A stretch of 64,000 bases of DNA from an uncultured Clostridia bacterium (GTDB lineage Bacteria; Bacillota; Clostridia; Oscillospirales; Ruminococcaceae). The notes under the pieces are model-generated. The model saw only the letters and a list, made by a program, of their open reading frames with translations, had not been told where the DNA came from and did not search any database. Of the stretch, positions 17,521-25,646 are shown in pieces. The DNA is taken from positions 62,001 through 126,000 of the forward strand of contig CANRLH010000002.1 in the NCBI GenBank assembly GCA_947631455.1, written 5' to 3'. Both the position numbers and the translations under genes were made by a program. Position 1 is the first letter of the stretch; the number at the start of each line of letters is the position of its first letter.

Positions 17521-18335
17521 GCTTTTTTCTCCTCATCTATGCCGAAAAAGTGCAGAAAGTTTTCCGACAGTATTTTTTTATTGGTCGTTTCGTCAAAGCC
17601 CAGTGCCATAAAGCGCTCAAGCTCTGAAACATGATCCCACATCGGAAAATCGGTGCCGAAAAACACCTTGTCTTCTCCGTAGGCATGTATAATCTCACGC
17701 GCGAACGATGGCGAGATAAAGTCAAGAGACGATGAGGTGTCAAAATAAACATTCTCAGAGTAAAGACATTTTATGGCCTCCTCCCAGCGTTCGTATCCGC
17801 CGAGATGCGCCGCTATTATTCTTAACTTGGGAAACGCCTTTATCACTTTTTCAAGTCGGTACGGTCGGGAATAATCGTATCTTGGATCTCCCATATGAAT
17901 CAAAACTGGCAGACGGCCTTCTATTGTCTCATATATTTTCATTGCCTTGGGGTCGTCAATGTCAAAACGCTGAAAGTCCGGATGAAGCTTTATGCCTTTT
18001 ATGCCGTTTTTTATTAAAAAATCGACCTCTTTTGCTATATCTTGATATTCCGGGTGAAGCGTTCCAAAACCCACAAACTCCTGATGTATGCTACACTCTT
18101 TTATGATAAATCTGTTTATGCTTTCAACCTGATGAACTACCGTCGCGGTTGAACACACAAGGTATTTTGACACGCCTATTCTGCTTCCTCCGTCTATAAG
18201 GGCTTGGGCAGAGCCGTCAGGGTAAAACATATTAAGAGAATAAAAGTCTCCTATATTTTTAACCGCTTTCTGAGAGATGCTTTGTGGAAAAATATGCGCA
18301 TGAGCATCACATATTTCATATTTTGTACTGTTCAT
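17517..18335 (-). CDS. Amidohydrolase (amidohydrolase-2 family, TIM-barrel metal hydrolase)
   Basis: This 272-residue protein begins YEICDAHAHIFP, the metal-binding HxH of the amidohydrolase superfamily. It continues with IKLHPDFQRFD, VLIHMGDP, IIAAHLGGYERWE and FGTDFPMWD (the late Asp ligand). This order is typical of the amidohydrolase-2 group (uronate isomerase/ACMSD-like), whose members hydrolyse or decarboxylate diverse substrates; the actual substrate is unknown. It starts 28 bp downstream of the PP2C gene and overlaps the antiporter by 4 nt. Confidence 0.85.
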   Translation of the reverse strand: MNSTKYEICDAHAHIFPQSISQKAVKNIGDFYSLNMFYPDGSAQALIDGGSRIGVSKYLVCSTATVVHQVESINRFIIKECSIHQEFVGFGTLHPEYQDIAKEVDFLIKNGIKGIKLHPDFQRFDIDDPKAMKIYETIEGRLPVLIHMGDPRYDYSRPYRLEKVIKAFPKLRIIAAHLGGYERWEEAIKCLYSENVYFDTSSSLDFISPSFAREIIHAYGEDKVFFGTDFPMWDHVSELERFMALGFDETTNKKILSENFLHFFGIDEEKKA

Positions 18336-18362
18336 CTGAAATTATCAATCCTTTTATGCATT

Positions 18363-19115
18363 TTACGCAAGCTGTATTATTACGGCGGACAGATTATCCT
18401 TTGATCCGTTCTCAAGCGCTTTGTCTATGAGCATATTCTGCTTGGTAAGCGCCTTGTTATCCCCTGATATTATATCCAGAAAATCTTTATCGGATATGTA
18501 ATCTGAAATTCCGTCAGAGCATATTATTATCATGTCGTTATCGCCGAGCGTACTGCCGAGAGAAAAAAGATCCACCATGGGGTACTGTTTTGGATTTCCG
18601 ACCGATGAAATTATTACGTTTCTGTAAGACTTTAAATCAATGCCGAACTTTTCTGCTTTTCCCGTTTCGGTAAGGTACTGAGCCAATGACTGGTCGGTTG
18701 TAATTCGGCTCAGGGCACCGTCTTTAAAAATATATGCTCTGCTGTCTCCTACGTTTATGCAGTATGGAATATCATATCTGTCAAATGTAACAAGACAAAG
18801 AGTCGTTTGCATATTGCAAAGCTCAGGCTTCTGTTCGCCCAGCGCTACCAATCTGTCGTGTATTTCGAATATGCGGTTTTTAAGCTCGGAAACTGTATTG
18901 TATTCGCTTGCAGATAAAAGCTCGGCAGTGGTTTTGGAAGCAACCTCTCCTGCGTTTTCACCGCCTACACCGTCGCATACCGCACACATGAACGGCGGGA
19001 ATATATACGCTTCTTTACTTCCGTTAAGAAGAACGCTTTCACCGAGCAAAATACAGTCCTCGTTGTGGCTTCTGTGATTGCCGGCGGCTGTAGTTCCTGT
19101 AATGAAGTATTTCAT
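18363..19115 (-). CDS. PP2C-family serine/threonine protein phosphatase
   Basis: This 250-residue single-domain protein has the PP2C metal and catalytic motifs in order: RSHNEDC (about 16-22), CDGVGGENAGE (about 47-57), INVGDSRAY (about 118-126), ICSDGISDYI (about 199-208) and KDNLSAVII at the end. It removes phosphate from Ser/Thr proteins in the Stp/PrpC manner. Usually such a gene sits next to a PASTA Ser/Thr kinase; no kinase is seen nearby here. It is the first gene of the long minus-strand operon ending with metH and is preceded by a leader of about 185 nt. Confidence 0.92.
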   Translation of the reverse strand: MKYFITGTTAAGNHRSHNEDCILLGESVLLNGSKEAYIFPPFMCAVCDGVGGENAGEVASKTTAELLSASEYNTVSELKNRIFEIHDRLVALGEQKPELCNMQTTLCLVTFDRYDIPYCINVGDSRAYIFKDGALSRITTDQSLAQYLTETGKAEKFGIDLKSYRNVIISSVGNPKQYPMVDLFSLGSTLGDNDMIIICSDGISDYISDKDFLDIISGDNKALTKQNMLIDKALENGSKDNLSAVIIQLA

Positions 19116-19305
19116 AAATCATCCTTTTAATAAAATTGTTGATATAATGCAGTCTATGTCGGAATTTAAAAAAGTTGACGGTAACACTGACAGACTGACA
19201 TATTCCTGGATCATGCCCATAGCTTAAACTTTTTTATCATCAACCTTTCAGCCCATTATATGGGGCGAAAACACAGCTGACATATAGTGTAAAGAACATA
19301 TAACA

Positions 19306-19334
19306 ATTATACTATCAAATGAAAAATAAGTCAA
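19306..19334 (-). promoter_or_regulatory. Promoter of the PP2C-to-metH operon
   Basis: On the minus strand, TTGACT (19329-19334) and a perfect TATAAT (19306-19311) are 17 bp apart. It drives a leader of about 185 nt (19116-19299) that contains a GCCC/GGGC hairpin (about 19252-19267) and an A6/T6-flanked pairing (19168-19236). Confidence 0.75.
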
Positions 19335-19343
19335 TCTAAACTA

Positions 19344-19372
19344 TTGAACTTAAACATTAAATATGGTAGAAT
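19344..19372 (+). promoter_or_regulatory. Promoter of the C_GCAxxG_C_C/YitT genes
   Basis: TTGAAC (19344-19349) and TAGAAT (19367-19372) are 17 bp apart. The element is divergent from, and only 9 bp away from, the minus-strand -35 box. Confidence 0.65.
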
Positions 19373-19428
19373 TACTGTAAAAGAAAGCTACGCTTTTACT
19401 TTTTATAAGTTGTTAAGGGGTGATTTTT

Positions 19429-19866
19429 TTGACAAGAGCCGATAAGGCAAAAGAGCTTTTTATGAGCGGTTTTAGCTGCTCTCAATCTGTGTTCTGCGCG
19501 TTCGCAGATGAGCTTAATATAGATATTGACACAGCACAGATGCTCTCGTCATCGTTCGGCGGCGGAATGGGCAGAATGAGAGAGGTTTGCGGAACGGTCA
19601 GCGGAGCGCTTATGGTACTGGGCGCAAAACACGGTTATACACGCAAGAATCCCGACCAAAAAGCGGAGCACTATAAAAGGGTGCAGAGATTTGCACAAAT
19701 ATTTAAGGAAAATACGGGGTCTATAATATGCAGGGAGCTTTTGGGACTAAAAAGCGGAGAGGACACCGGTTACGTCCCAAGTGAGCGCAACGCAGAATAT
19801 TATAAAAAAAGACCGTGCCCGGAGCTTGTTTATCTTGCAGCGAGGATTTTGGAAGAGGAGTTTTAA
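19429..19866 (+). CDS. C_GCAxxG_C_C family protein (putative redox/cluster protein)
   Basis: About 145 residues. Family features are SGFSCSQSVFCAFADEL near the N-terminus, the FGGGMGRMREVCGTVSGALMVLG core (the spaced Cys and G-C-G pattern), a Cys in SIICRELLG and a late Cys in KKRPCPEL. The conserved cysteines suggest metal or cluster binding or redox chemistry; no member has an agreed function that I can name. I chose the TTG at 19429, 8 nt after AAGGGG; the in-frame GTG at 19420 overlaps the SD. The gene ends 5 bp before the yitT-like start. Confidence 0.82.
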   Translation: MTRADKAKELFMSGFSCSQSVFCAFADELNIDIDTAQMLSSSFGGGMGRMREVCGTVSGALMVLGAKHGYTRKNPDQKAEHYKRVQRFAQIFKENTGSIICRELLGLKSGEDTGYVPSERNAEYYKKRPCPELVYLAARILEEEF

Positions 19867-19871
19867 ATTTT

Positions 19872-20729
19872 ATGCTTAAAAAGCGAAGGTTTATAAGAAA
19901 TATTTTACTTGCCGTAATAGGCTCGGTGTGCTATGCCGTTGCAATAAGTTTGTTTTTAAACCCTAACAACCTTGCTCCCGGAGGAGCGTCTGGTATTGCA
20001 ATTATGACGAATCACCTCACAGGACTGAGTGTGGGTGCTGTTATTGTGATTATAAACATCCCGCTTATGATATTGGGATTTATTAAACTTGGCAGAAAAT
20101 TTGCAATAGGTACCGGCGCGTGTATTCTTCTGACCTCAGCTTTGACAGATTTAGCGGCGCTTATGAAGCCGATAACCAGCGATAGGATTCTGGCATCTCT
20201 TACGGGCGGAGCTTTTTTGGCTGTTGGACTTGCACTTATTTTTAAAACGGGTGCAACAACAGGAGGATCGGACATAGTAGTGAGGCTTTTGCGGCTTAAG
20301 TATAAACACATAAGATCCGGAACAATACTTTTTATGATAGACGGCATAATATCGCTTTTGTCTGGATTCGTGTATGGAGATTTTGATGTTGCGCTGTACG
20401 CTCTTGTGTCTTTGGTGGTAACAAGCATAGTAATGGATATTGTGCTTTACGGAAGCGATGAAGCAAGGCTTTCGCTTATCATCACGGATAAGCAGAACGT
20501 TGTCGTTAAAAAGATATTTGATACTCTTGAGGTGGGCGCAAGCATAATTGACGCAAAGGGCGCTTATTCAAAAAAGGGAAAGTCGATAGTCTTATGTGCT
20601 ACCACCAAGCAGCTTTTACCGAGACTTGAGGAAACTGTGCTTTCGGCGGACGAAAATTCGTTTATGATAGTAACCTCTGCAAACGAGATTTACGGAGAAG
20701 GCTTTAAAAGAAATATGGAATTGTATTAA
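19872..20729 (+). CDS. YitT-family membrane protein (DUF161/DUF2179)
   Basis: This 285-residue protein has about five to six membrane helices, with the family signature NPNNLAPGGASGIAIM (about 27-42) and TGATTGGSDIV. The C-terminal soluble DUF2179 domain (about 200-285) contains DKQNVVVKKIFDTLEVGASI and ends in EIYGEGF. The family is widespread in Firmicutes with no settled transport substrate. The ATG at 19872 is preferred over upstream in-frame codons because it follows GAGGAG and avoids overlap with the upstream gene. Confidence 0.85.
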   Translation: MLKKRRFIRNILLAVIGSVCYAVAISLFLNPNNLAPGGASGIAIMTNHLTGLSVGAVIVIINIPLMILGFIKLGRKFAIGTGACILLTSALTDLAALMKPITSDRILASLTGGAFLAVGLALIFKTGATTGGSDIVVRLLRLKYKHIRSGTILFMIDGIISLLSGFVYGDFDVALYALVSLVVTSIVMDIVLYGSDEARLSLIITDKQNVVVKKIFDTLEVGASIIDAKGAYSKKGKSIVLCATTKQLLPRLEETVLSADENSFMIVTSANEIYGEGFKRNMELY

Positions 20730-20734
20730 AACAA

Positions 20735-20974
20735 AAAAACAGCCGCTTTTGTGTTAAAGCGGCCGTCATGTTTGGAATAACCAAAGCACAAAAAAATATA
20801 GGGGAGAAGCTTGATATGAAAATCAAGCATATATAAAGACCAGGGGTAAAGGCCTTTATACCGTTTTTTAGGAGGATATATTGTATCCTCTGTAAGTAAT
20901 AGCATATTGCTCTTTTGTGATGACTTTGTGTCAGCAATTTGAATAGCGACTGAAAAAAGAGAGGAGTGACGCCT
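20735..20974 (+). other. Structured leader region before rsmE
   Basis: About 240 bp without a gene. Several small hairpins lie in series. GCCGCTTT/AAAGCGGC (20743-20764) has an A-run before it but no T-run after it. GCTTGAT/ATCAAGC (20809-20828) and GAGGATA/TATCCTC (20872-20890) follow, with the palindrome TAAAGGCCTTTA between them. No convincing promoter is visible, so rsmE may be read from upstream. Confidence 0.4.
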
Positions 20975-21703
20975 TTGCCGAAATTTTTCGTAAAAGAGGA
21001 AAATATATTTGAAGATCGGGTGATGATCGTCGGAGATGACGCAAGACACATAGGCAGAAGTCTTAGAATGAAAATAGGGGACGAAATAACTCTTTGTTGC
21101 AATAATACCGATTACAGTTGCAGGATAGCAAGCATTTCAGACACAGCGGTAAGAGCTGATATACTTTCTAAAAACAAAACACAAGCTGAGCCTGATATTT
21201 CACTTGTGTTGTTTCAGGCAGTGCCGAAATCTGACAAACTTGATTTTATTGTGCAAAAGGCTTCGGAGCTCGGAGCGGTGAAAGTAGTTCCCGTGATAAC
21301 CAGACGGTGTGTATCAAGGCCCGACAAAAAAGTGTTTGAGAAAAAGCAGCGTCGCCTTCAGAAAATCGCTGAGGAGGCTGCAAAGCAATCGGGCAGAGGA
21401 ATAATTCCCGAAGTGGGCGGGATAATAGACATAAAAGAATATTATGATATGCTCAAAGGCTTCGATCTGAATTTATTATGTTATGAGGGCGGTGGCAAGC
21501 GGCTTTGTGACATAGATCTGCTTAAAAGCGCAAAAAGTATAAGTCTTTTTGTAGGCAGCGAGGGAGGTTTTGACGAAAACGAAGCCGAGGAAGCATTTAA
21601 AAGAGGGGCGACGGCGGTAACTTTAGGAGATCGGATATTAAGGTGTGAAACTGCTCCGTTATGTGCAATTTCCATAATAATGAACATTACCGGAAATATT
21701 TAA
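20975..21703 (+). CDS. rsmE: 16S rRNA (uracil-1498-N3)-methyltransferase
   Basis: This SPOUT-fold enzyme methylates U1498 of 16S rRNA. About 242 residues: an N-terminal PUA-like part (MPKFFV..., DDARHIGRSLRMKIGDEI) and a C-terminal knotted SAM domain (FVGSEGGFDENE near 187-198, LGDRILRCETAPL near 216-228). The start is taken as TTG at 20975, giving MPKFFV as in the family and lying 8 nt after GAGGAG. The in-frame GTG at 20966 is inside the SD. Confidence 0.93.
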   Translation: MPKFFVKEENIFEDRVMIVGDDARHIGRSLRMKIGDEITLCCNNTDYSCRIASISDTAVRADILSKNKTQAEPDISLVLFQAVPKSDKLDFIVQKASELGAVKVVPVITRRCVSRPDKKVFEKKQRRLQKIAEEAAKQSGRGIIPEVGGIIDIKEYYDMLKGFDLNLLCYEGGGKRLCDIDLLKSAKSISLFVGSEGGFDENEAEEAFKRGATAVTLGDRILRCETAPLCAISIIMNITGNI

Positions 21704-21710
21704 AAAAATC

Positions 21711-21739
21711 TTGCAAAACCTGTACTTATGTGATATAAT
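21711..21739 (+). promoter_or_regulatory. Promoter of the Cys/Asp-rich peptide gene
   Basis: TTGCAA (21711-21716) and TATAAT (21734-21739) are 17 bp apart, starting 8 bp after the rsmE stop. Confidence 0.7.
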
Positions 21740-21780
21740 TAAATAAATAATATGCCAAACGGCGAAAAGGAGTGTAAACA

Positions 21781-22050
21781 ATGGATAAATTATTTAAGCT
21801 TATCGGACTGATAGTGGTAATAGGTTCGGCTGCTGCCGCTGTTGCTGTCTTTTTAAAGAAAAAGAGCGAGAAGGAAAAGTACGATTACGAGGAAGAGTTT
21901 AACGAGTGCTTTGACGATTGCTGCTGCTCAGACTGCTATGACGATTGTGACGAATGCTGTGAGGACGAGACCGAAGGGGAGACTGACGAAAAGACAGAGG
22001 AGAATACCGAAACGGTAGAAGAACAAGTCGAGGAAAAAGAGGCAGAATAA
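21781..22050 (+). CDS. Small single-pass membrane protein with Cys/Asp cluster and acidic tail
   Basis: This 89-residue protein is not recognised as a named family. One membrane helix (about 6-24, LIGLIVVIGSAAAAVAVFL) is followed by a basic stop-transfer KKKSEKEK, placing the rest in the cytoplasm. Residues about 43-60 hold eight Cys interleaved with Asp/Glu (pattern C-DD-CCC-SD-C-YDD-C-DE-CC). The last 29 residues are almost only Glu, Thr, Asp and Lys. The Cys cluster could bind metal such as zinc or iron (inference). It has a good SD (AAAGGAG), its own promoter and a hairpin terminator, so it is a real gene despite low complexity. Confidence 0.75.
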   Translation: MDKLFKLIGLIVVIGSAAAAVAVFLKKKSEKEKYDYEEEFNECFDDCCCSDCYDDCDECCEDETEGETDEKTEENTETVEEQVEEKEAE

Positions 22051-22061
22051 TATATTGTTTT

Positions 22062-22096
22062 AAAAGCTGTTGCGCCGGGTACGGTGAGCAGCTTTT
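22062..22096 (+). terminator. Hairpin terminator after the Cys/Asp-rich peptide gene
   Basis: AAAAGCTG pairs with CAGCTTTT around an imperfect inner stem. The following T-tract is short, so strength is uncertain. Confidence 0.65.
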
Positions 22097-22136
22097 GTAT
22101 TTACAGCTTTACTTTACACTTTTTTTAAAAAAAGTA

Positions 22137-22165
22137 TTGACAAAACAAAAATCAAGTCATATAAT
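22137..22165 (+). promoter_or_regulatory. Promoter of the trp operon
   Basis: A perfect TTGACA (22137-22142) and a perfect TATAAT (22160-22165) are separated by 17 bp, just upstream of the T-box leader. Confidence 0.85.
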
Positions 22166-22194
22166 ATTTTTAGTCAATAAAGAAAATCCTGTGA

Positions 22195-22480
22195 GCAAAA
22201 GTGAGTAGCGCTTATTACGATGTCTCAGAGAGTCGGCGGCGGTGTGAGTCCGATACATTCGAATTTGTGCGAATGGATTTGTGAGGAGCTTGGTGAAATC
22301 ATTTTTGAGAGTATCTTTAGCCGTGTGTTTTCTGCGTTAAAGGAAAGAGGTATTGATACAGCTTGGGGCTGTTGCGTACCTTGCCGAGCCGATATTTTTA
22401 TCGGGAAATTGGGTGGCACCACGAGGATTTTTCGTCTATCGTCCCAAAACCGTTTAGGTTTTTGGACGGTAGACTTTTTT
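22195..22480 (+). promoter_or_regulatory. Tryptophan T-box riboswitch
   Basis: The trpE leader has T-box hallmarks. A long stem I contains the specifier UGG (22274-22276, Trp codon). The antiterminator T-box sequence GGGTGGCACCACGAG spans about 22411-22425. A terminator stem GTCTATCGTCC/GGACGGTAGAC with a T6 run lies at 22434-22480. The bulge UGGC (22414-22417) pairs with a tRNA end GCCA, requiring discriminator G, as in bacterial tRNA-Trp, which supports the specifier call. Uncharged tRNA-Trp should stabilise the antiterminator and switch on the operon. An open frame crossing the leader is a by-product. Confidence 0.93.
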
Positions 22481-22510
22481 ATTGCGTAATTTTGTACGGA
22501 GGTAAATTTT

Positions 22511-23980
22511 ATGTTTTATCCAGAAAAGAGCGATGCTGAAAACCTTTTTAAAAGCTACAAGACAGTTCCGTTTTTTTATGAGATACTGATTGATTCCTTT
22601 ACGCCGATAGAAATGTTTCGGGCACTCAGAGAAAAATACGAAAACTGCTTTTTCTTAGAAAGTGTGGACAATAAAAATCAGTGGGGACGTTATTCATTTG
22701 TAGGAATAAACCCCAAAATGGAGATAGTTATAAAAGACCGCAAGGCAAGGATTATAACGCCTGACGGCGAAAAGGTAAGCGACTGTACAGATCCGGTAGG
22801 GTTTTTGTCTAAAATTTTAGAGGATTATAAATCGCCCCGGTTTTTAAACCGTCCGAAGCTCACTGGCGGGCTTATGGGATATTTTGCCTACGATATGGTG
22901 AGATATGTAGAGAAAACTCTTGTCAATCCGCCGCCGGACGATCTTAATATGCCAGACGCAAATTTGTTTTTATATGATGAAGTGGTGGCTTACGACCATT
23001 TAAGCAATAAGGCCGTGATCATACTCAACATACACGCTGATGAGGATTTTGAAACAGCGTACAAAAATCTGGACAAAAGAAAAGACGAGATAATAATGGC
23101 GCTTAAGACCTATACTCCCTCAAAGCGCAGTGAGCACAAGGAGAGAGAGATAACGGTAAAGTCTAACATTACTAAAGAAAGATTCATGCAAAATGTTGAA
23201 AAGGCAAAGGATTACATCAAAATGGGGGATATCTTTCAGGTAGTGCCGTCTCAGCGTTTTGAGGTGGATAACCCGCCAGACAGCTTTGATGTTTACAGAA
23301 TGCTCAGAGCTACTAATCCAAGTCCGTATCTTTTCTACTTTAATCATGTCGATTACGCCTTTGCGGGGGCTTCTCCCGAAATGCTTGTTTCAGTTTCCGG
23401 AAAAACTGTTACTACAAAGCCGATCGCGGGGACTATTAAAAGAGGCCTTACGGATGAGGAAGACCTTAAAAACGAGCAGATGCTGCTTGCAGATCCTAAG
23501 GAAAGGGCTGAGCATACAATGCTTGTCGATCTCGGCAGAAACGATATAGGAAAGGTTTCAAAATTCGGTTCCGTAAGCGTTCACGATTTTATGCACATCG
23601 AGAGATATTCAAAGGTAATGCATCTTGTATCTGACTGTACGGGAGAAATGGCGGAAGACAAAAAGCCAATGGACGCGCTTGCAGCGGTGTTGCCGGCCGG
23701 AACCCTTTCGGGAGCGCCCAAGGTAAGGGCGATGGAGATAATCGACGAGCTTGAGACAACAAAACGCGGACTTTACGGAGGAACGGTAGGGTATCTTGCG
23801 TTTGACGGAAGTCTTGATACTTGTATTGCAATACGAACGGTGCTTTTCAGAAACGGCAAAGCGTATGTTCAGGCAGGGGGCGGCGTTGTGCTTGATTCAG
23901 TTCCCGAAAACGAGTATATGGAATCCTGCAACAAGGCGCTTGCTGTAATAAATGCGATAAAAGACGCTGCAAAGCTCTGA
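22511..23980 (+). CDS. trpE: Anthranilate synthase component I
   Basis: It converts chorismate to anthranilate using ammonia from TrpG. The 489 residues have an N-terminal feedback domain (LLES-type element FLESVDNKNQWGRYSF near 50-65) and a chorismate-binding C-terminal domain: GDIFQVVPSQRF, PSPYLFYF, PIAGTIKRG, ERAEHTMLVDLGRNDIG, GTLSGAPKVRAMEII and YMESCNKA. The SD ACGGAGG precedes the ATG at 22511, right after the T-box terminator. First gene of the trp operon. Confidence 0.97.
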   Translation: MFYPEKSDAENLFKSYKTVPFFYEILIDSFTPIEMFRALREKYENCFFLESVDNKNQWGRYSFVGINPKMEIVIKDRKARIITPDGEKVSDCTDPVGFLSKILEDYKSPRFLNRPKLTGGLMGYFAYDMVRYVEKTLVNPPPDDLNMPDANLFLYDEVVAYDHLSNKAVIILNIHADEDFETAYKNLDKRKDEIIMALKTYTPSKRSEHKEREITVKSNITKERFMQNVEKAKDYIKMGDIFQVVPSQRFEVDNPPDSFDVYRMLRATNPSPYLFYFNHVDYAFAGASPEMLVSVSGKTVTTKPIAGTIKRGLTDEEDLKNEQMLLADPKERAEHTMLVDLGRNDIGKVSKFGSVSVHDFMHIERYSKVMHLVSDCTGEMAEDKKPMDALAAVLPAGTLSGAPKVRAMEIIDELETTKRGLYGGTVGYLAFDGSLDTCIAIRTVLFRNGKAYVQAGGGVVLDSVPENEYMESCNKALAVINAIKDAAKL

Positions 23981-24002
23981 TTTTTGAAAGGACGGAAATG
24001 AA

Positions 24003-25646
24003 ATGATAGTAATGATAGATAACTATGACAGCTTTACCTATAACCTTTGCCAGTATATAGGTCAGCTTCACAACGAAATAAAGGTTTTCAGAAACGATGA
24101 GGTAACGATAGGGGATATCGAGGTGCTTAAGCCTGACGCGATCGTAATTTCACCAGGCCCGGCGTTTCCAAAGGATGCAGGAATTTCAATTGAAGTTATA
24201 AAGCATTTTGCCAAAAGCGTTCCGATCCTCGGCGTGTGCCTTGGGCATCAGGCGATTGCAGAGGCGTTCGGAGCAAAAATAGTGGTTGCGGATAAGCAGC
24301 TTCACGGAAAGGCTTCCCGCATAAAGGTAAACACCGATATGCCGATATTTAAGGGGATGAAGAGCGAAATAACTGTCGCAAGGTATCATTCGCTTATTGT
24401 TGAGAAAGAAACCCTGCCGGATACGCTTTTGGTAATAGGAGAAGACTCTGACGGGGAAATAATGGCAATTAAGCACAGAAACTTTAACACATATGGGGTA
24501 CAGTTTCACCCTGAATCAATCCTTACAGACGGAGGTATGAAAATGATAGAAAACTTTTTAAACGAGGTAGTAGGAATCAAGACTGCAAATGGAACCGAAA
24601 AGAAGCTTCCCGACGATGAGAGAACGGAGCTTAAAAAGTATATTCAAAAGGTGTATGACGGTGAAAATCTCACAGAAGCTGAGGCGTTTGAGGCGATGAA
24701 TGTAATAATGAGCGACAGAGCTACAAACGCACAGTCTGCGGCATTTTTAACGGCTCTGGCTATCAAGGGAGAAACTGCGGACGAGATAACAGCGTTTGTT
24801 AAGGTGCTGAGAAAAAAGGCTGCGACAGTAACGGGATATGAGAAATCACTTGAAATTGTCGGCACCGGCGGAGACCGTTCTAACAGCTTTAACATATCGA
24901 CAACATCGTCCTTTGTAATAGCTGCCTCGGGAATGACGGTGGCAAAGCACGGAAACAGGGGAGCTTCTTCAAAAAGCGGTGCAGCTGATTGCCTTGAGGC
25001 GCTGGGCGTTAAAATTCAAAGCACGCCGGAGATTGCTGAAAAAACGATAGAAAACGTAGGAATGGCATTTTTCTTTGCACAAAATTACCACTCTGCAATG
25101 CGCTATGTGGGTGCAGTAAGAAAGCAGATAGCGGTGAGGACGGTATTTAACATCTTGGGCCCCCTTATAAACCCCGCGTCTCCCGAGTATATCATAATGG
25201 GAGTTTACTCAAAGGACATTATGGAAACTGTTGCAAGGGTGCTGATCAATGTTGGAGTTAAACGAGGTATGGTTGTTTATGGAAACGACCATATAGATGA
25301 GATATCAATTTCCGATTCAACAAGTGTTATAGAGATAAATAACGGAGAAATTTTAAAGTATGAGATAACTCCTGAGCAGTTTGGACTGAAAAGGGCAGAT
25401 AAGTCTGAGGTAATAGGCGGTGAGCCAAAGGACAACGCTGAGATAACGCTCAGTATATTAAAGGGTGAGGAACACGGAGCCAAGAGAGATATAGTCTTAT
25501 TTAACTCCGGATGTGCACTTTATATCTGCGGAAAAGCTAAGTCTATAACTGACGGAATAAAGCTTGCGGGCGAGCTCATAGACTCGGGAAAAGCATTGTG
25601 CAAGCTAAACGAACTTATAAAATTCACAAATAAGGATGAAGTGTAA
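24003..25646 (+). CDS. trpGD: Fused anthranilate synthase glutaminase and anthranilate phosphoribosyltransferase
   Basis: This 547-residue fusion carries two activities. Residues about 1-190 are the TrpG class I glutamine amidotransferase (DNYDSFTYNL, nucleophile Cys in GVCLGHQAI near 80, and YHSL plus QFHPES for the His/Glu dyad). Residues about 205-547 are TrpD: VGTGGDRSNSFNIST (phosphoribosyl diphosphate site), KHGNRGASSKSGAAD and RTVFNILGPLINP. The two are joined by a short charged linker (NGTEKKLPDDE). Such fusions are known in enterobacteria and some Clostridia. The stop overlaps the trpC start by one base (TAATG). Confidence 0.96.
   Translation: MIVMIDNYDSFTYNLCQYIGQLHNEIKVFRNDEVTIGDIEVLKPDAIVISPGPAFPKDAGISIEVIKHFAKSVPILGVCLGHQAIAEAFGAKIVVADKQLHGKASRIKVNTDMPIFKGMKSEITVARYHSLIVEKETLPDTLLVIGEDSDGEIMAIKHRNFNTYGVQFHPESILTDGGMKMIENFLNEVVGIKTANGTEKKLPDDERTELKKYIQKVYDGENLTEAEAFEAMNVIMSDRATNAQSAAFLTALAIKGETADEITAFVKVLRKKAATVTGYEKSLEIVGTGGDRSNSFNISTTSSFVIAASGMTVAKHGNRGASSKSGAADCLEALGVKIQSTPEIAEKTIENVGMAFFFAQNYHSAMRYVGAVRKQIAVRTVFNILGPLINPASPEYIIMGVYSKDIMETVARVLINVGVKRGMVVYGNDHIDEISISDSTSVIEINNGEILKYEITPEQFGLKRADKSEVIGGEPKDNAEITLSILKGEEHGAKRDIVLFNSGCALYICGKAKSITDGIKLAGELIDSGKALCKLNELIKFTNKDEV

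Noticed and set aside
19148-19225. Short plus-strand frame MQSMSEFKKVDGNTD... in the PP2C leader
   Set aside because: No SD or promoter on that strand, and it overlaps the minus-strand operon leader; probably chance.
22220-22489. Plus-strand open frame of 89 codons before trpE
   Set aside because: It coincides with the T-box leader including specifier stem, antiterminator and terminator, and has no SD.
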